From assembly GCA_031278475.1 (NCBI GenBank), contig JAITKK010000111.1:1-35998 (forward strand): 35,998 nt of DNA. The letters run 5' to 3'. Of this stretch, positions 6,951 through 15,794 are shown piece by piece. Under the pieces are notes generated by a model, which saw only the letters and a program-made list of their open reading frames with translations, was not told the DNA's origin and made no database searches. This DNA is from Deltaproteobacteria bacterium. Its GTDB lineage: Bacteria > Desulfobacterota > Desulfarculia > Adiutricales > Adiutricaceae. Made by a program: the position numbers and the translations under genes. Position 1 is the stretch's first letter. Every line of letters begins with the position of its first letter.

Positions 6951-7841
6951 ATGCCCAAGGACAAAGAGGACTCCATCCGGGCGGGGCACCTGATAGAGGC
7001 CCTGCCCTACATACTCTCCTACCGGAACGCGACCCTTGTCATAAAGCTGGGCGGGCACGCCATGGCGACGGGCCCGCTTTTGGACAACTTCGCGAAGGAC
7101 GTCACCCTCCTGCGGCTCCTGGGCCTGAAGCCCGTGGTGGTCCACGGCGGCGGCCCCCAGATAAGCGACATGCTGGAAAGGCTCCACATCGGCTCCCGCT
7201 TCGTGGACGGCCTGCGCTACACGGACCCAGCCACCATGGAGGTGGTGGAGATGGTCCTATGCGGCCGCATAGGCAAAGACATAGTGAGCCGCATAACCCT
7301 TGCCGGCGGCTCAGCGGTGGGGCTTTCCGGGAAAGACAGCCTGCTGATAGTCGCGGAAAGGGAGACCCTTCCTGCCGACGGGAAGGGCCCGGACGCCCAG
7401 CCCTTGGACATAGGCCTTGTGGGAAGGCCCGTCTCCGTGAACACGGACCTTCTGGGGCTCCTTACCGAGGGCGGCTTCATACCGGTCATATCCCCTGTGG
7501 GGGTGGGTGCCGACGGCCAGGGCTACAACATAAACGCCGACACCGCGGCCGCCGCCGTGGCGGTCGCCCTCAAGGCCAGGAAACTTGTGCTTCTGACCGA
7601 CGTGGAGGGGGTCTTGGGCCCGGACGGGACCCTGATACTCTCCTTGGGCAAGGGGGAGATTGCCGACATGAGGGAGAGGGGCCTTATCCAGGGCGGCATG
7701 ATCCCCAAGCTCGAATGCTGCGTCCACGCCTTGGAAAACGGCTGCGAGGCTGCCTCGGTCATAGACGGCAGGGAGCCCCACTCCATACTTCTCGAGATAT
7801 TCACCCACCGGGGCTGCGGCACCGAGGTCTTCCTGGCCTAG
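6951..7841 (+). CDS. argB: Acetylglutamate kinase
   Basis: A 296-residue amino-acid kinase that phosphorylates N-acetylglutamate, the second step of arginine synthesis. Motifs: LVIKLGGHAM (ATP phosphate binding Lys and Gly), VVVHGGGPQI, GLSGKDS, YNINADTAAAAVAVAL (substrate and Mg contacts), LLTDVEGVL and GGMIPKLE. The N-terminal helix (about 8-20) is of the kind found in arginine-inhibited hexameric enzymes, so feedback control by arginine is plausible but not proven. It starts 12 bases after hslU stops. A 442-base spacer with hairpins separates it from argD. Confidence 0.97.
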   Translation: MPKDKEDSIRAGHLIEALPYILSYRNATLVIKLGGHAMATGPLLDNFAKDVTLLRLLGLKPVVVHGGGPQISDMLERLHIGSRFVDGLRYTDPATMEVVEMVLCGRIGKDIVSRITLAGGSAVGLSGKDSLLIVAERETLPADGKGPDAQPLDIGLVGRPVSVNTDLLGLLTEGGFIPVISPVGVGADGQGYNINADTAAAAVAVALKARKLVLLTDVEGVLGPDGTLILSLGKGEIADMRERGLIQGGMIPKLECCVHALENGCEAASVIDGREPHSILLEIFTHRGCGTEVFLA

Positions 7842-7915
7842 GGGCCCTTGGCGGAAGGGCCTCCCTTGGGCCGCCTCCCCGGCCAGGGAATCCCGGCCCG
7901 GGACTTGGCTGTCAA

Positions 7916-7951
7916 GGCGGGGCATGGGGCCCAGGGCCACAATGCCCCGCC
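7916..7951 (+). terminator. Hairpin between argB and argD, possible terminator
   Basis: A perfect 10-bp stem, 7916-7925 with 7942-7951, has a 16-base loop and is followed by CCTTTC. A smaller 7-bp hairpin (7843-7849 with 7855-7861) sits directly after the argB stop. The T content is poor, so termination is uncertain; an mRNA-stabilising role is equally possible. The rest of 7842-8283 holds an AT-rich patch (about 8110-8160) that could carry an argD promoter. Confidence 0.4.
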
Positions 7952-8170
7952 CCTTTCATGGCTTCCCCGCAATATGCGATAATGGAGAGGCAAGGCAAAG
8001 CCCGGCCCAAAGTCCCGTATTTTACCGATTGGCGTCTGTTTGGCATTATGAGGGCTAACGCGGGCCTGTTTTTGGCCCCTGCCCTTGGCCTTGCCATTGG
8101 GCCATTGCATTTGTGAATTCCAGCAATCAATCAAAATCGATTCGGGTTAATTAGCGGTTTTGTGGTTTTT

Positions 8171-8238
8171 CCCGCAATGCCCTTGTTCCCGCGATGCCCA
8201 TGTCCCCGCAATGCCCTTGTCCCCGCAATGCGCTGTTG
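8171..8238. repeat. 17-bp tandem array, four copies, upstream of argD
   Basis: Units begin at 8171, 8188, 8205 and 8222 with the pattern CCCGCAATGCCCTTGT plus one base; copies differ by a few substitutions and the last is the most diverged. The array lies 46-113 bases before the argD start, so it would be in the argD leader or promoter region. Confidence 0.85.
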
Positions 8239-8283
8239 CCGCTTTGCCATTTGCCGCAAAGGTTCCGACCCATTGGAGAGAGG

Positions 8284-9531
8284 ATGACCGCAATCGATCC
8301 AAAACCCCTTACCAATGCCCTCCCCCCGCTATCCTCCGAGGAGATACTGGAAATCGGCGGGAAGTGCCTGCTTGGGAACGTCAACAGGTTACCGCTTGCT
8401 TTCGTGAGGGGCGAGGGCACAAGGCTCTACGACGCGGAGGGCCGTGAGTACCTGGACTTCGTCCAGGGTGTGGCGGTCTGCGCCTTCGGGCACGCGCCCG
8501 CCTTCATGGCGGAGGTCCTCAAGGAGCAGGCCGGAAAACTGGTCCAAGTCTCCAACCTCTACTACAACGAGCCCCTGGTGCGGCTCGCGAAACTCCTCAC
8601 CGAGGCCTCCGGGCTCCCAAGGGCCTTCTTCTCCAACTCCGGGGCCGAGGCCAACGAGTGCGCCTTCAAGATGGCCAGGAAGCACGGCTTTGACCGTGAC
8701 GGCCTGAAAAGGACCAACATAGTATCGGCCATAAACTCCTTCCACGGCAGGACCATGGGGGCAATATCCCTCACCGGCCAGGAAAAGCTCCACGAGGGCT
8801 TCCGCCCGCTGGTCCCCGGCATAAGCTTCGTCCCCTACGGGGATCTTCCCGCCTTGGACAAGGCGGTGGACGATACCGTGGCCGGCGTGATACTGGAGCC
8901 CGTCCAGGGCGAAGGCGGGGTCGCCGTGCCACCTGAGGGCTATCTTGGGGATGCCGCGAAGCTTATAAGGGACAGGGGCGCGCTCTTGATCCTGGACGAG
9001 GTGCAGACCGGGCTCGGAAGGACCGGCGAGGACTTCGCGTTCAGGCACTTCGATGTGACGCCCGACATACTTACCCTTGGGAAGGCCCTGGGGAGCGGCT
9101 ACCCCATAGGCGCGACCCTCTCAAGCGAGGATGCCTCCAAGGCCCTGGGCCCGGGGAGCCACTCGACAACGGTGGGCGGGGCGCCCCTCTCGATGGCGGT
9201 GGCCCTGGAACTCGCGACAAGGATACTTGACCCTGCCTTCCTGGAAGACGTCCGGGCCAAAGGCAGGCACTTAAAGGACGGCCTTGACCTCCTTAAATCC
9301 AGGTTCCCCGAGCTTGTCTCCGAGGTGAGGGGGATTGGGCTCCTCCTGGGCCTGGCGCTTGGCTCCCCCGCGGAGGGCTACTCGGTCGCGCTCAGGGACC
9401 GGGGCATCCTGGTAAACGCCACCGCCGGAAACGTCCTGAGGTTCCTCCCGCCGCTCACGGTATCCGTAAGCGAGATAGACTACCTTCTGGACGCCTTGGC
9501 CGCCGTGCTCTCCCTGAAGCCCAGGGAATAG
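8284..9531 (+). CDS. argD: Acetylornithine aminotransferase (class III PLP enzyme)
   Basis: A 415-residue aminotransferase that converts N-acetylglutamate semialdehyde to N-acetylornithine. Seen: FVQGVAVCAFGH, the PLP phosphate site SNSGAEANECAFKMARK, the FHGRTMGA loop, the aspartate in LLILDEVQTGLGRTG that contacts the PLP ring nitrogen, and TLGKALGSGYPIGA with the Schiff-base lysine. The start is ATG 8284, with GGAG five bases upstream and the expected N-terminus; the frame is open 30 codons further upstream only because the tandem array is translatable. The argB-argD-argF order supports a role in arginine synthesis; ArgD enzymes often also serve lysine synthesis as succinyl-DAP aminotransferase. 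Confidence 0.95.
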   Translation: MTAIDPKPLTNALPPLSSEEILEIGGKCLLGNVNRLPLAFVRGEGTRLYDAEGREYLDFVQGVAVCAFGHAPAFMAEVLKEQAGKLVQVSNLYYNEPLVRLAKLLTEASGLPRAFFSNSGAEANECAFKMARKHGFDRDGLKRTNIVSAINSFHGRTMGAISLTGQEKLHEGFRPLVPGISFVPYGDLPALDKAVDDTVAGVILEPVQGEGGVAVPPEGYLGDAAKLIRDRGALLILDEVQTGLGRTGEDFAFRHFDVTPDILTLGKALGSGYPIGATLSSEDASKALGPGSHSTTVGGAPLSMAVALELATRILDPAFLEDVRAKGRHLKDGLDLLKSRFPELVSEVRGIGLLLGLALGSPAEGYSVALRDRGILVNATAGNVLRFLPPLTVSVSEIDYLLDALAAVLSLKPRE

Positions 9532-9542
9532 GGCCCCGGAAT

Positions 9543-9582
9543 TAAGGCCAATGGGCTAAGGCCAATGGGCTAAGGCCAATGG
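9543..9582. repeat. 14-bp tandem repeat between argD and argF
   Basis: TAAGGCCAATGGGC is repeated exactly at 9543-9556 and 9557-9570, with a third partial copy from 9571. Looser AGGCCAATGG and ACCAATGG copies continue to about 9613. No gene lies in 9532-9682. Confidence 0.85.
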
Positions 9583-9682
9583 CTCTCTAGGCCAATGGCC
9601 TGATACCAATGGCATTTGGGATTCAGGCAAAAGCCCCAAAAACCCAACATTTCATACAACAGGACCAGGCCTAAGGTTGCAT

Positions 9683-10606
9683 ATGCCCAAAAACTTCATA
9701 ACATTCAGGGACCTTACCAAGGAAGAGTACCTTTTCCTCTTCGACAGGACGCGCACCCTCAAGCACGAGAGGTACCGCCACCGCTACCAGCGCGACCACC
9801 TGCGGGGAAGGCCCATAGCCGTCTTGTTCAGCAAGCCCTCCACCCGCACGAGGGTGAGCTTCGAGTGCGCCATCACCGAGCTGGGCGGTCACGCCATAAT
9901 AATACACCTTGGCGACTCCCAGTGGGCCAGGGGCGAGCCCCTGTCCCACAGCGCGAGGGTGTTCTCCCGCTACGTGTCGGGGATTGTCATCCGCCACACA
10001 AAGGAAGAGGACCTGGTGGAGCTCGCGAAACACGCCTCCATACCCGTGGTGAACGCCCTCACCGACGAGAGGCACCCCTGCCAGGTGCTGGCGGACGTCT
10101 TCACCATAATAGAAAGGATTGACGGAAACGAGCTGGGTTCCCAGACGGTTGCCTGGATAGGCGACGGCGGCAACATGGCCAACACCTGGCTTGAGGCCGC
10201 GGCGGTCCTCGGGTTCGGGCTAAACCTCGCCTGCCCCCCCGGGTACCTCCCCGACGAGGGGATCGCGAAGAGGGCCGCCGCGGACAACCCGAGGGTTAAA
10301 TTCATGGGCAGCCCCCTGGAAGCCGTGAAGGGGGCGACGGTTGTCACAACCGACGTCTTCACCTCCATGGGGAAGGAAGCGGAGCGCGCGAAAAGGCTCA
10401 AGGACTTCAAGGGCTACAGGGTGGACTCCGCGCTCATGGCCAAGGCCAGGCCCAAGGCGCTGTTCCTCCACTGCCTGCCCGCCCACCCGGGCGAGGAGGT
10501 GACCGAAGAGGTGCTGGAAAGCCCCGCGTCCGTCATATTCGACGAGGCCGAAAACCGCCTGCACGCGCAAAAGGCGCTCCTGGAATACCTGATACCCGCC
10601 AAATAG
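9683..10606 (+). CDS. argF: Ornithine carbamoyltransferase
   Basis: A 307-residue transferase that makes citrulline from ornithine and carbamoyl phosphate. Carbamoyl-phosphate motif STRTR is at residues 53-57, HPCQ follows LTDER, and the ornithine-specific signatures TSMG (SMG loop) and FLHCLPAH (HCLP) are present, which separates it from aspartate carbamoyltransferase. The start is ATG 9683 with CTAAGG six bases before the start codon; an in-frame TTG at 9677 is less likely. It completes an argB-argD-argF block; argC, argJ, argG and argH are not in the window. Confidence 0.97.
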   Translation: MPKNFITFRDLTKEEYLFLFDRTRTLKHERYRHRYQRDHLRGRPIAVLFSKPSTRTRVSFECAITELGGHAIIIHLGDSQWARGEPLSHSARVFSRYVSGIVIRHTKEEDLVELAKHASIPVVNALTDERHPCQVLADVFTIIERIDGNELGSQTVAWIGDGGNMANTWLEAAAVLGFGLNLACPPGYLPDEGIAKRAAADNPRVKFMGSPLEAVKGATVVTTDVFTSMGKEAERAKRLKDFKGYRVDSALMAKARPKALFLHCLPAHPGEEVTEEVLESPASVIFDEAENRLHAQKALLEYLIPAK

Positions 10607-10655
10607 CCAACACGCGCCCGGATCTCAAGCCCTTGGCGCACGCGCTTCCAAGCCA

Positions 10656-12290
10656 ATGGGAAAGCCTCCCCTTATGATCTGCAAATCCGACTACCTGGTG
10701 ATAGGCTCAGGGATAGCGGGGCTCAGCTTCGCGAGGAAGGTGGCACCCTACGGGAGCGTGAACGTCGTCGCCAAGAAGCTCGCCTGCGACACCAACACCA
10801 ACCTCGCCCAGGGCGGCATCGCGGCCGTCATGGGGACAGACGACACCCTGGAGGAGCACGTCCAGGACACCCTGGCCTCGGGCCAGGGCCTCTGCCACGA
10901 GGATGCGGTGAGGATAGTGGTGGGGGCGGGTCCCGCCATGATCGAGGAGCTCCAGGGCCTGGGCGTGCCATTCACGGCGCAGGTGGACCACCCGGATCTC
11001 CCTGAGCTTGGCCGCGAGGGCGGGCACAGCCACCGCCGCATAATACACGCGAAGGACATGACGGGCCAGGCCGTGCAAAAGGTGCTGGCCGAGAACTGCC
11101 TCGCCAACCCCGCAATCTCCATGCACGAGCTCCACCTGGCATTGGACCTTCTGACCGAAAGGGACAAGGACGGATCCCTTAGGGTGATAGGCGCCTGGGT
11201 CCTGGACAGGGACCAGGGCGTGCTAAAGGCCTTCCTCGCGAAGACGGTGGTTTTGGCGACAGGCGGCTCGGGCAAGGTATACCTCTACACCACCAACCCG
11301 GACGGGGCCACGGGCGACGGGCTAGCCATAGGATGGCGGGCAGGGGCCAAGGCCATGGACATGGAGTTCGTCCAGTTCCACCCAACCTGCCTCTACCACC
11401 CGAAGCTCAGGAACTTTTTGATATCCGAGGCGGTGAGGGGCGAGGGGGGGGTGCTCATCAACCGGGAGGGCGTTCCCATCATGAAGGACCATCCCCAGGG
11501 GGATCTGGCCTTCCGGGACGTGGTGGCCCTGGCAATCGACCGGGAGATGAAGAGATCCGGCGCCCCCTGCGTCTTCCTTGACATAACCCACAAGGATCCG
11601 GCCTTCGTGAAGGAGCGCTTCCCCAAGATCTACGACACCTGCCTGAGCGTGGGCATAGACATAACGGTCGAGCCCATTCCGGTGGTCCCGGCCGCCCACT
11701 ACCAGTGCGGCGGCCTCATGGTCGACACCTACGGGCGCACCAACCTCAAGGGGCTCTACTCCATAGGCGAGGTATCGGCAACGGGGCTCCACGGGGCGAA
11801 CCGGCTCGCGTCCAATTCCCTCCTGGAGGCCCTGGTCATGGCCGACCGGGCGGCCCAGGCCGCCCGGGAGGAATCCGAAAGGCTCCCCTTCCCCCCGGAA
11901 AAGGAACCACCCCACTGGCCAACGGCCCGCCTGGGCCACGCCCCCTCCGAGGCGGTCCTCATCGCCCACAGCTGGGACGAGATCCGCCGCTTCATGTGGA
12001 ACTACGTGGGGCTGGTCAGATCCGACCAGCGCCTGGGCATGGCTAGGAAAAGGCTCTCCCTGGTGAAAGCCGAGATAGACGACTTCTTCCGCAACTTCGA
12101 GGTGGACTATGACTTGGTGGAGGTCAGGAACATCGCGGTCGTGGCCGATCTCATAATCGAGTCGGCCATCGCCCGCAAGGAGTCCAGGGGCCTGCACTAC
12201 AGCCTGTCCTGGCCGGACCGCGACGATTTGCGTTTCAAGAAGGACACGATCCTCCGCAACGCATCTCCCAGCATCCTCCCGGTAGCCTGA
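10656..12290 (+). CDS. nadB: L-aspartate oxidase
   Basis: A 544-residue FAD enzyme that oxidises L-aspartate to iminoaspartate, the first step of de novo NAD synthesis; under anoxia it uses fumarate as acceptor. Seen: the dinucleotide-binding loop VIGSGIAGLSFA near residues 15-26, NTNLAQGGIAAV, HSHRRIIHAKD, the active-site region FHPTCLYHP, SEAVRGEGG, and the C-terminal FAD site GGLMVDTYGRT with GEVSATGLHGANRLASNSLLEALV. This separates it from the related succinate dehydrogenase and fumarate reductase flavoproteins, which keep different active-site loops. ATG 10674 is an alternative start. nadA and nadC are not adjacent here. Confidence 0.95.
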   Translation: MGKPPLMICKSDYLVIGSGIAGLSFARKVAPYGSVNVVAKKLACDTNTNLAQGGIAAVMGTDDTLEEHVQDTLASGQGLCHEDAVRIVVGAGPAMIEELQGLGVPFTAQVDHPDLPELGREGGHSHRRIIHAKDMTGQAVQKVLAENCLANPAISMHELHLALDLLTERDKDGSLRVIGAWVLDRDQGVLKAFLAKTVVLATGGSGKVYLYTTNPDGATGDGLAIGWRAGAKAMDMEFVQFHPTCLYHPKLRNFLISEAVRGEGGVLINREGVPIMKDHPQGDLAFRDVVALAIDREMKRSGAPCVFLDITHKDPAFVKERFPKIYDTCLSVGIDITVEPIPVVPAAHYQCGGLMVDTYGRTNLKGLYSIGEVSATGLHGANRLASNSLLEALVMADRAAQAAREESERLPFPPEKEPPHWPTARLGHAPSEAVLIAHSWDEIRRFMWNYVGLVRSDQRLGMARKRLSLVKAEIDDFFRNFEVDYDLVEVRNIAVVADLIIESAIARKESRGLHYSLSWPDRDDLRFKKDTILRNASPSILPVA

Positions 12291-12300
12291 GGCCCGGACC

Positions 12301-15018
12301 GTGTGGCCCTTTGGAAAGAAGAAGAACGAGGACGGGGGGACGCCTCCCGGAAAGCCCGGCCAGGACGGCGCCCAAGCCCCCGATGCAACCGGAACCGCCC
12401 CCCCGGCCCCCAAAGATACCGACCCCGATAGCCAAAAAACTTCCCTAAGGGCCGATGCCACGGCCACCGCCGCCAGCGTGGAGGGCGACCCAAGCGGCAC
12501 AAGGCTCCCGGAAGACCCCCCAACAAGCCCCGACATGCCCCGCAGGCGGGCGCGCCTCAGGGACCCCGAAAGCGGCAACGCGGAAAGCCCCCAAGCGGAA
12601 GGGGGCGATGGCGGCCCGGCAGGGGACGATGGCGGCCAAGCTGAAGGTGACGATGGCCTGGACGGGGCCGACCCCCAAGCGGGGCCGGGGACCGAGTCAA
12701 GGTGGGAATCCTTGCGCAAGTCCAAGGCCTGGCTACCGGCCTTGGGGGCGCTCATGATCCCGCTTCTCTTCCTGCTCTGGCACGCCTTGATCCAATCACC
12801 CAGGGCCGAGCGGGCCCAAGAGCTGGGAACCCTTTTGGACGCCGTGCAGCCCTATGTCCGCGGCGAGGAGAACTCCTACCCGCCCGCCCCGGACGACATA
12901 CTGAAGGCCGACTACGAATCGGAGGATGCGACCCTTCTGCGTGACAGCGTTGCGTCCTTTTTCAAGGGCGAATACGAGACGGCAAGGAAGGGGCTCACCT
13001 CCTTGGAGACGGAACTCCCGGCCGAGGGAAGGCTTCTCCCCCTTTTGGGCGCCACCCACCTGCGGGAGGGCAACTTCTCCTTGGCGAGGGACTATTACAC
13101 CAAGAGCCTAAGATCGCCCCCGGCGGGGCCCGACTCCAAAAGCATATGCGAGGTGGGCCTGGCGCTCGCCCTGTTCAACCTCATGGAGCTGGAAAACGCC
13201 CTGCCGCACGCGAAGGGCGCCTACGAGGATAGGCTCAAACGCAAGGGCGCGGGCGACCCGGAGACCATGTCGGCCGCGAACGTGCTCTCGGGGACGCTAA
13301 TAGGGCTGGGCATGTTCCATGACGCCGAGGGCATACTGGAGGGGACGGTGCTCTCGGCCTTGTCCTCCGGCCTTGACCCGGACTCGCCCTTGGCCGTGGA
13401 CTCCCTCAACCTATTGTCCCTGTCCTATAGGCTGAGCTCGAGCTCCAAGGACGTCTTCTCCCTGTTGGGCGACCCCACCCCCCTTAAGGAAGAGCCGCCC
13501 GTGCCCTCCACTGGCAGCATCCTTCTCGTGGGCGACGAGCATGGGGAAGGCGACCCCGCCACCGGCACGGGGGGAACCGGCCAGCCCCAAGGGAGCGCCC
13601 CCGGGCAGGCAGGGCAAGGCCCTGCCGCGAGGGCCGCCTACGACTTCCCGGCCGCCCTGTCGCTCTACAACGATCTTACCAAGCTCACCCACCGCTCCCC
13701 GCTTAGGGCCGAGCTTCTGACCTCAATGATAATGGCCCTGGCCCCCAACAGGAACCTCTGCGAGGATCCAGGGGATGTGGCCTTCCGGGGCAGCCTGTGG
13801 TACCTCTGCCTGGACCTCGCGGACTCCCTGACGGACGCCTACTACCCGCCGGGGACCCTGGGCTTCGCGGAGAGCCTGATTGCCTGGAAGGAGCTAGCCC
13901 ACGACAAGAGGGCCTACCTGGTCTACGAGATGGCGGCGCTCTACAAAGCCTCCGAGGGGGACTCCGCCAAGGCCGAGGCCTACCTGCGCCAAGGGCTTGG
14001 AAAGCTCCACATCCAGGAGACCCTGGCCCCGCACGAGACGGCCTACCTGGCCCTAAGGAGCATAACGCTTGCCGATCTCATCCTCGCGCAAGGCAAGCCG
14101 CCCATAGAGGCTGAGATTGAGCTGATGGCGGCAGTCACCACCTTGGAGAGGGCGGTACCCAGAAAGGAGCGGGAAACCTCGTTCGAGCTGCCCTTCCTCT
14201 ATTGGTATCTCGCGAGGTACCTGCGCGACCAGGGGAGAAACTCCGACTCCAAGTCGAACTTCCAGAAGGCCGAAAAGGCGGTTGCCCAGCTCTCCAAGCA
14301 GTTCCCGGAAAGGGATGCCGAGCTTTCCAGGCTTTCCGCCATGATAAAGGAAGACGCTGCCTTCCGGGCTGGGAGGAAGGGAGGGGCCAAGCCCAACTTC
14401 CCCAACTCCCCCAGGATCTTCTTCCAGGCCTACATAGCCGAGGGCGGCAGGGCGAGGGAGAAGTTCCAGCCGCCGGCCGTCATGCGGGTGGAGCTGGAGA
14501 GCCTGAAGTTTTTGGGAAGGGCCGGTGAATTCGGGCCCATGATCCAGAGGGCCTTGGCAGGCTCCCCGCCCGACTCCCGGGACAGGCTCCTCTACGAGAG
14601 CCTCAACCTCAAGTACCTTGAGGAGACCGGAAACGATCCGGCCCTGTTCGCGGAACTCCAAAAGCTCTACGAGAACCCCAAAGGCCAGGACGACGACTCA
14701 AGGGCGGTCTTCCGCAGCGCGGTGAGGGCCTACGAGGGCAGGATCCGCGAGGCGAGGGGCGACATTTCCGGCGCGAGGGCGGCCTACGCCTCGGCCCTTG
14801 GCCTGCTCCCTGCCTCCCCCGGACACGAGGACAGGAAGGCCGAGCTCAGGAAGGCCCTTGCTGCCCTAGAGGCCTTGGGCCTGCCGGAGATAGTTGAGCC
14901 TGGCCAAGGCCAACCGAGCGCACCCCAACCAAACGCAGCCCAGCCTTATGCGCCCCAGCCGAACGCGGCACAACCTGGCCCAATGGCTCCCAGGCCGCCG
15001 CAACAGGCGGCACCATAA
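12301..15018 (+). CDS. Large membrane-anchored TPR-repeat protein, function unknown
   Basis: A 905-residue protein starting at GTG only 10 bases after nadB stops. Residues 1-140 are a disordered Pro/Gly/Asp-rich region. One hydrophobic helix follows (about 143-163, AWLPALGALMIPLLFLLW). With Lys/Arg just before it, the bulk of the protein should lie outside the cytoplasm. The remainder is helical with repeated tetratricopeptide-like pairs, for example LPLLGATHLREGNFSLARDYYTKSL and later KAEAYLRQGLGKLH. A low-complexity tail of Gln/Pro/Ala repeats (QPNAAQP type) ends it. TPR proteins are scaffolds, often for envelope machines, motility or secretion. Nothing here fixes the partner. A second TPR protein with a similar disordered N-terminus is at the other end of the window. 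Confidence 0.75.
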   Translation: MWPFGKKKNEDGGTPPGKPGQDGAQAPDATGTAPPAPKDTDPDSQKTSLRADATATAASVEGDPSGTRLPEDPPTSPDMPRRRARLRDPESGNAESPQAEGGDGGPAGDDGGQAEGDDGLDGADPQAGPGTESRWESLRKSKAWLPALGALMIPLLFLLWHALIQSPRAERAQELGTLLDAVQPYVRGEENSYPPAPDDILKADYESEDATLLRDSVASFFKGEYETARKGLTSLETELPAEGRLLPLLGATHLREGNFSLARDYYTKSLRSPPAGPDSKSICEVGLALALFNLMELENALPHAKGAYEDRLKRKGAGDPETMSAANVLSGTLIGLGMFHDAEGILEGTVLSALSSGLDPDSPLAVDSLNLLSLSYRLSSSSKDVFSLLGDPTPLKEEPPVPSTGSILLVGDEHGEGDPATGTGGTGQPQGSAPGQAGQGPAARAAYDFPAALSLYNDLTKLTHRSPLRAELLTSMIMALAPNRNLCEDPGDVAFRGSLWYLCLDLADSLTDAYYPPGTLGFAESLIAWKELAHDKRAYLVYEMAALYKASEGDSAKAEAYLRQGLGKLHIQETLAPHETAYLALRSITLADLILAQGKPPIEAEIELMAAVTTLERAVPRKERETSFELPFLYWYLARYLRDQGRNSDSKSNFQKAEKAVAQLSKQFPERDAELSRLSAMIKEDAAFRAGRKGGAKPNFPNSPRIFFQAYIAEGGRAREKFQPPAVMRVELESLKFLGRAGEFGPMIQRALAGSPPDSRDRLLYESLNLKYLEETGNDPALFAELQKLYENPKGQDDDSRAVFRSAVRAYEGRIREARGDISGARAAYASALGLLPASPGHEDRKAELRKALAALEALGLPEIVEPGQGQPSAPQPNAAQPYAPQPNAAQPGPMAPRPPQQAAP

Positions 15019-15222
15019 GCGGGTTTTCCCAAGCCCCGGGCGCAGCGTTCGCGCATTCCCCGTAATCGATAATTGACTGCAAGATTACATTGCGGCCAAT
15101 GCTTTTATGGTCGGTCTTGGGAAAGCTCCGTAAGCGGCCCAATTGTCACTCGCAACCAAAAATCACCAACAACGGCTAATTCCCGCACCTTGCAAACGTA
15201 TCTTTTGCATAGGCCATATAGC

Positions 15223-15258
15223 CGCTTTGGCCGCTTTTACCGCTTTGGCCGCTTTTAC
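15223..15258. repeat. Exact 18-bp tandem duplication
   Basis: CGCTTTGGCCGCTTTTAC occurs at 15223-15240 and again at 15241-15258, with a third degenerate copy after it. It sits where base composition changes from GC-rich to AT-rich. The long gap 15019-15794 holds no convincing gene. Confidence 0.85.
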
Positions 15259-15362
15259 CGTTTTGGCGTGTTTGCGATAAAACCCAAGACGGCAAAAATG
15301 TTGGCAAATTAAGTCAAGGTATCGTAAAAATAGCCAAATTTCAGGCATGTTACCTATACGTT

Positions 15363-15656
15363 AATCTGACAAATCGACAGCCGGTTTCCAGACATTTTAG
15401 GTTGCAAGTTACACTATTATTGTTGCTGACAAGCATAAATATCCGAAAATTGACACCATAGTTTGTCCGCACATTGGGACTATCTTTGTCAGCTCTTACA
15501 GCACCTGTTGCGATAATAAGAGCGAAATCTAGTATGCTAAAACATACTGTGCACACAAATTGTGGAACCTTTAGGAGATAGCGAAATAATGCCGGACAGG
15601 GTTTGTACCAGAAAAATGACAAGTTTGATTACCAGTTTCCGGACAAATGAAGTTAG
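15363..15656. mobile_element. Decayed repeated element upstream of the KfrA-like gene (possible insertion-sequence end)
   Basis: Two direct copies of a roughly 42-bp motif begin with TGAC (15367 and 15617) and carry GTTTCCAGACA at 15384-15394 and GTTTCCGGACA at 15635-15645, followed by similar AG(G)TT-ending sequence. A weaker third copy (TTGACACCATAGTTTGTCCG) is near 15449-15470. Repeated short motifs near one end are known from IS21-type elements, where the transposase binds. No transposase reading frame survives here, so this is a remnant at best and the family is a guess. Confidence 0.3.
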
Positions 15657-15678
15657 CAAAAAAAATTAATAAAAAGGC

Positions 15679-15708
15679 TTGCATTTTTTCCAACAAATCG
15701 TTTATAAT
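15679..15708 (+). promoter_or_regulatory. Sigma-70-type promoter for the KfrA-like gene
   Basis: TTGCAT at 15679-15684 and TATAAT at 15703-15708 are 18 bases apart. The start would be near 15715, giving an 80-base leader. This is one of the best promoter matches in the window. Confidence 0.6.
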
Positions 15709-15794
15709 ACAAGCAATGTGAAATTATGAAAAAAAAAGATTAATCAAATATAATTCTTATTTTCGCTCATTTACCATTTCTATGGAGGATCCTC

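Noticed and set aside
6087-7187. 366-codon minus-strand frame over hslU/argB
   Set aside because: Shadow of hslU and argB, whose families are certain; Leu/Val/Gly-rich antisense translation without motifs.
11322-12755. 477-codon minus-strand frame over nadB and the TPR gene
   Set aside because: Antisense of nadB and of the Pro-rich TPR N-terminus; long only because GC-rich DNA has few stops.
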